Source: Nitrospirota bacterium | GTDB lineage: Bacteria > Nitrospirota > UBA9217 | Direction: 5' to 3' | DNA length: 10,249 nt | NCBI GenBank assembly: GCA_017885365.1 | Contig: JAFNGD010000181.1 | Span: forward strand, 4,706-14,954 | Shown here: piece by piece, positions 9,812 through 10,249 of the stretch | How the letters are laid out: each line of letters opens with the position of its first letter | Position numbering within the stretch: the stretch's first letter is position 1 | Notes under the pieces: model-generated | The model's database searches: none | What the model saw: only the letters and a program-made list of their open reading frames with translations | What the model was told of the DNA's origin: nothing | Translations under genes and position numbers: made by a program

Positions 9812-10249
9812 TCAGGCCGTTTCGATCCTGAGCTTCTTCAATTTGCGGTACAGCGTGGCCAGGTCGATGCCCAGTCGCACTGCCGTCGCTTCCTTGTTCC
9901 CCTTGTTCTCCGCAAGGCTTCTGCGAATATATTCCCGCTCGTAATCGTCCAGCGCCTGTCTCAGTGACGAAGTGGCGATGCCCTCCAGGTCCAGAGACCT
10001 GAACTTGTCCGGCAGGTCGTGCAGCGTGACGATATCGCCCTCGGCGAGCACCACGGCCCGCTCCAGCGTGTTGCGCAGCTCCCGGATATTGCCCGGCCAG
10101 TCGTAGGCGAGCATTGCTTTCATCGCCTCATAGTCGATGTCCTTGATCTTCTTCCCCGCCTCATCGTTGAATACCTTGAGATAGTGCTTGATCAAGAGTG
10201 GGATGTCGTCCTTGCGTTCCCGGAGCGACGGGATCCTGATCTCGATGAC
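9812..10249 (-). CDS. Sigma-54-dependent transcription activator, C-terminal part (5' end outside window)
   Basis: On the minus strand the frame is open to the right edge and 145 residues are visible. They begin with VIEIRIPSLRERKDDIPLL, the conserved end of the sigma-54 AAA+ core. The helical lid with YDWPGNIRELRNTLERAV follows, then a linker, then a Fis-type helix-turn-helix (NKGNKEATAVRLGIDLATLYRKLKKL). This is the normal C-terminus of an NtrC-family enhancer-binding protein. The sensory domain, Walker A and GAFTGA loop are beyond the window, so it cannot be said whether it is a response regulator or another activator type. A TTG at 10195 lies inside the conserved core and is not a real start. 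The gene is convergent with the small Sm-like gene, with 27 bp between stop codons. It is clearly a different protein from the regulator at 3809-5191. Confidence 0.93.
   Translation of the reverse strand, partial: VIEIRIPSLRERKDDIPLLIKHYLKVFNDEAGKKIKDIDYEAMKAMLAYDWPGNIRELRNTLERAVVLAEGDIVTLHDLPDKFRSLDLEGIATSSLRQALDDYEREYIRRSLAENKGNKEATAVRLGIDLATLYRKLKKLRIETA

Noticed and set aside
9780..9820. Possible bidirectional terminator between convergent genes
   Set aside because: Only a poor CCTGAAGC/GCAGCTCAGG partial match with mismatches and no T-tract on either strand.

Overview
The window (about 10.2 kb, GC-rich) looks like ordinary bacterial chromosome with almost no non-coding space. I see no phage, transposase, CRISPR, tRNA or rRNA signal. 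The gene set (RecG, type IV prepilin peptidase, NtrB/NtrC-type sigma-54 two-component system, NAD-dependent ligase, endonuclease IV, MATE exporter) fits a Gram-negative, sigma-54-using bacterium. The feel is Desulfobacterota/Nitrospirota-like, but that placement is an impression from gene style and was not tested.

Layout, left to right. (1) 1-1197: the 3' two thirds of recG, cut by the window edge. (2) 1198-1346: a 149-bp gap holding an imperfect fold-back built from GGGTCA/TGACCC blocks, ending six bases before a strong ribosome binding site. (3) 1347-5191: a tight four-gene run consisting of a small coiled-coil protein of unknown function, a PilD/GspO-type prepilin peptidase, a PAS-containing histidine kinase and an NtrC-type response regulator. 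The first two junctions are ATGA overlaps and the third is a 13-bp gap. This suggests a module that processes type IV pilin-like proteins and controls sigma-54 promoters, in the manner of PilD/PilS/PilR. (4) 5214-8079: ligA and nfo, one base apart, a DNA-repair pair (nick sealing and AP-site incision). (5) 8151-9467: a MATE-family exporter. (6) 9515-9784: an 89-residue protein with a predicted Sm-like small beta-barrel and an 11-residue tandem repeat in its tail. (7) 9812-10249, minus strand: the C-terminal end of a second sigma-54 activator, convergent with the rest and cut by the window edge.

All genes except the last lie on the plus strand with gaps of 0-150 bp, so one or a few long transcripts are plausible. 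No convincing promoter or intrinsic terminator was found. I did not find a clearly new biological system. The items most worth a second look are the GGGTCA fold-back before the coiled-coil gene, the unknown coiled-coil protein coupled to pilD, the kinase that lacks an extracytoplasmic sensor domain, and the small Sm-like protein.
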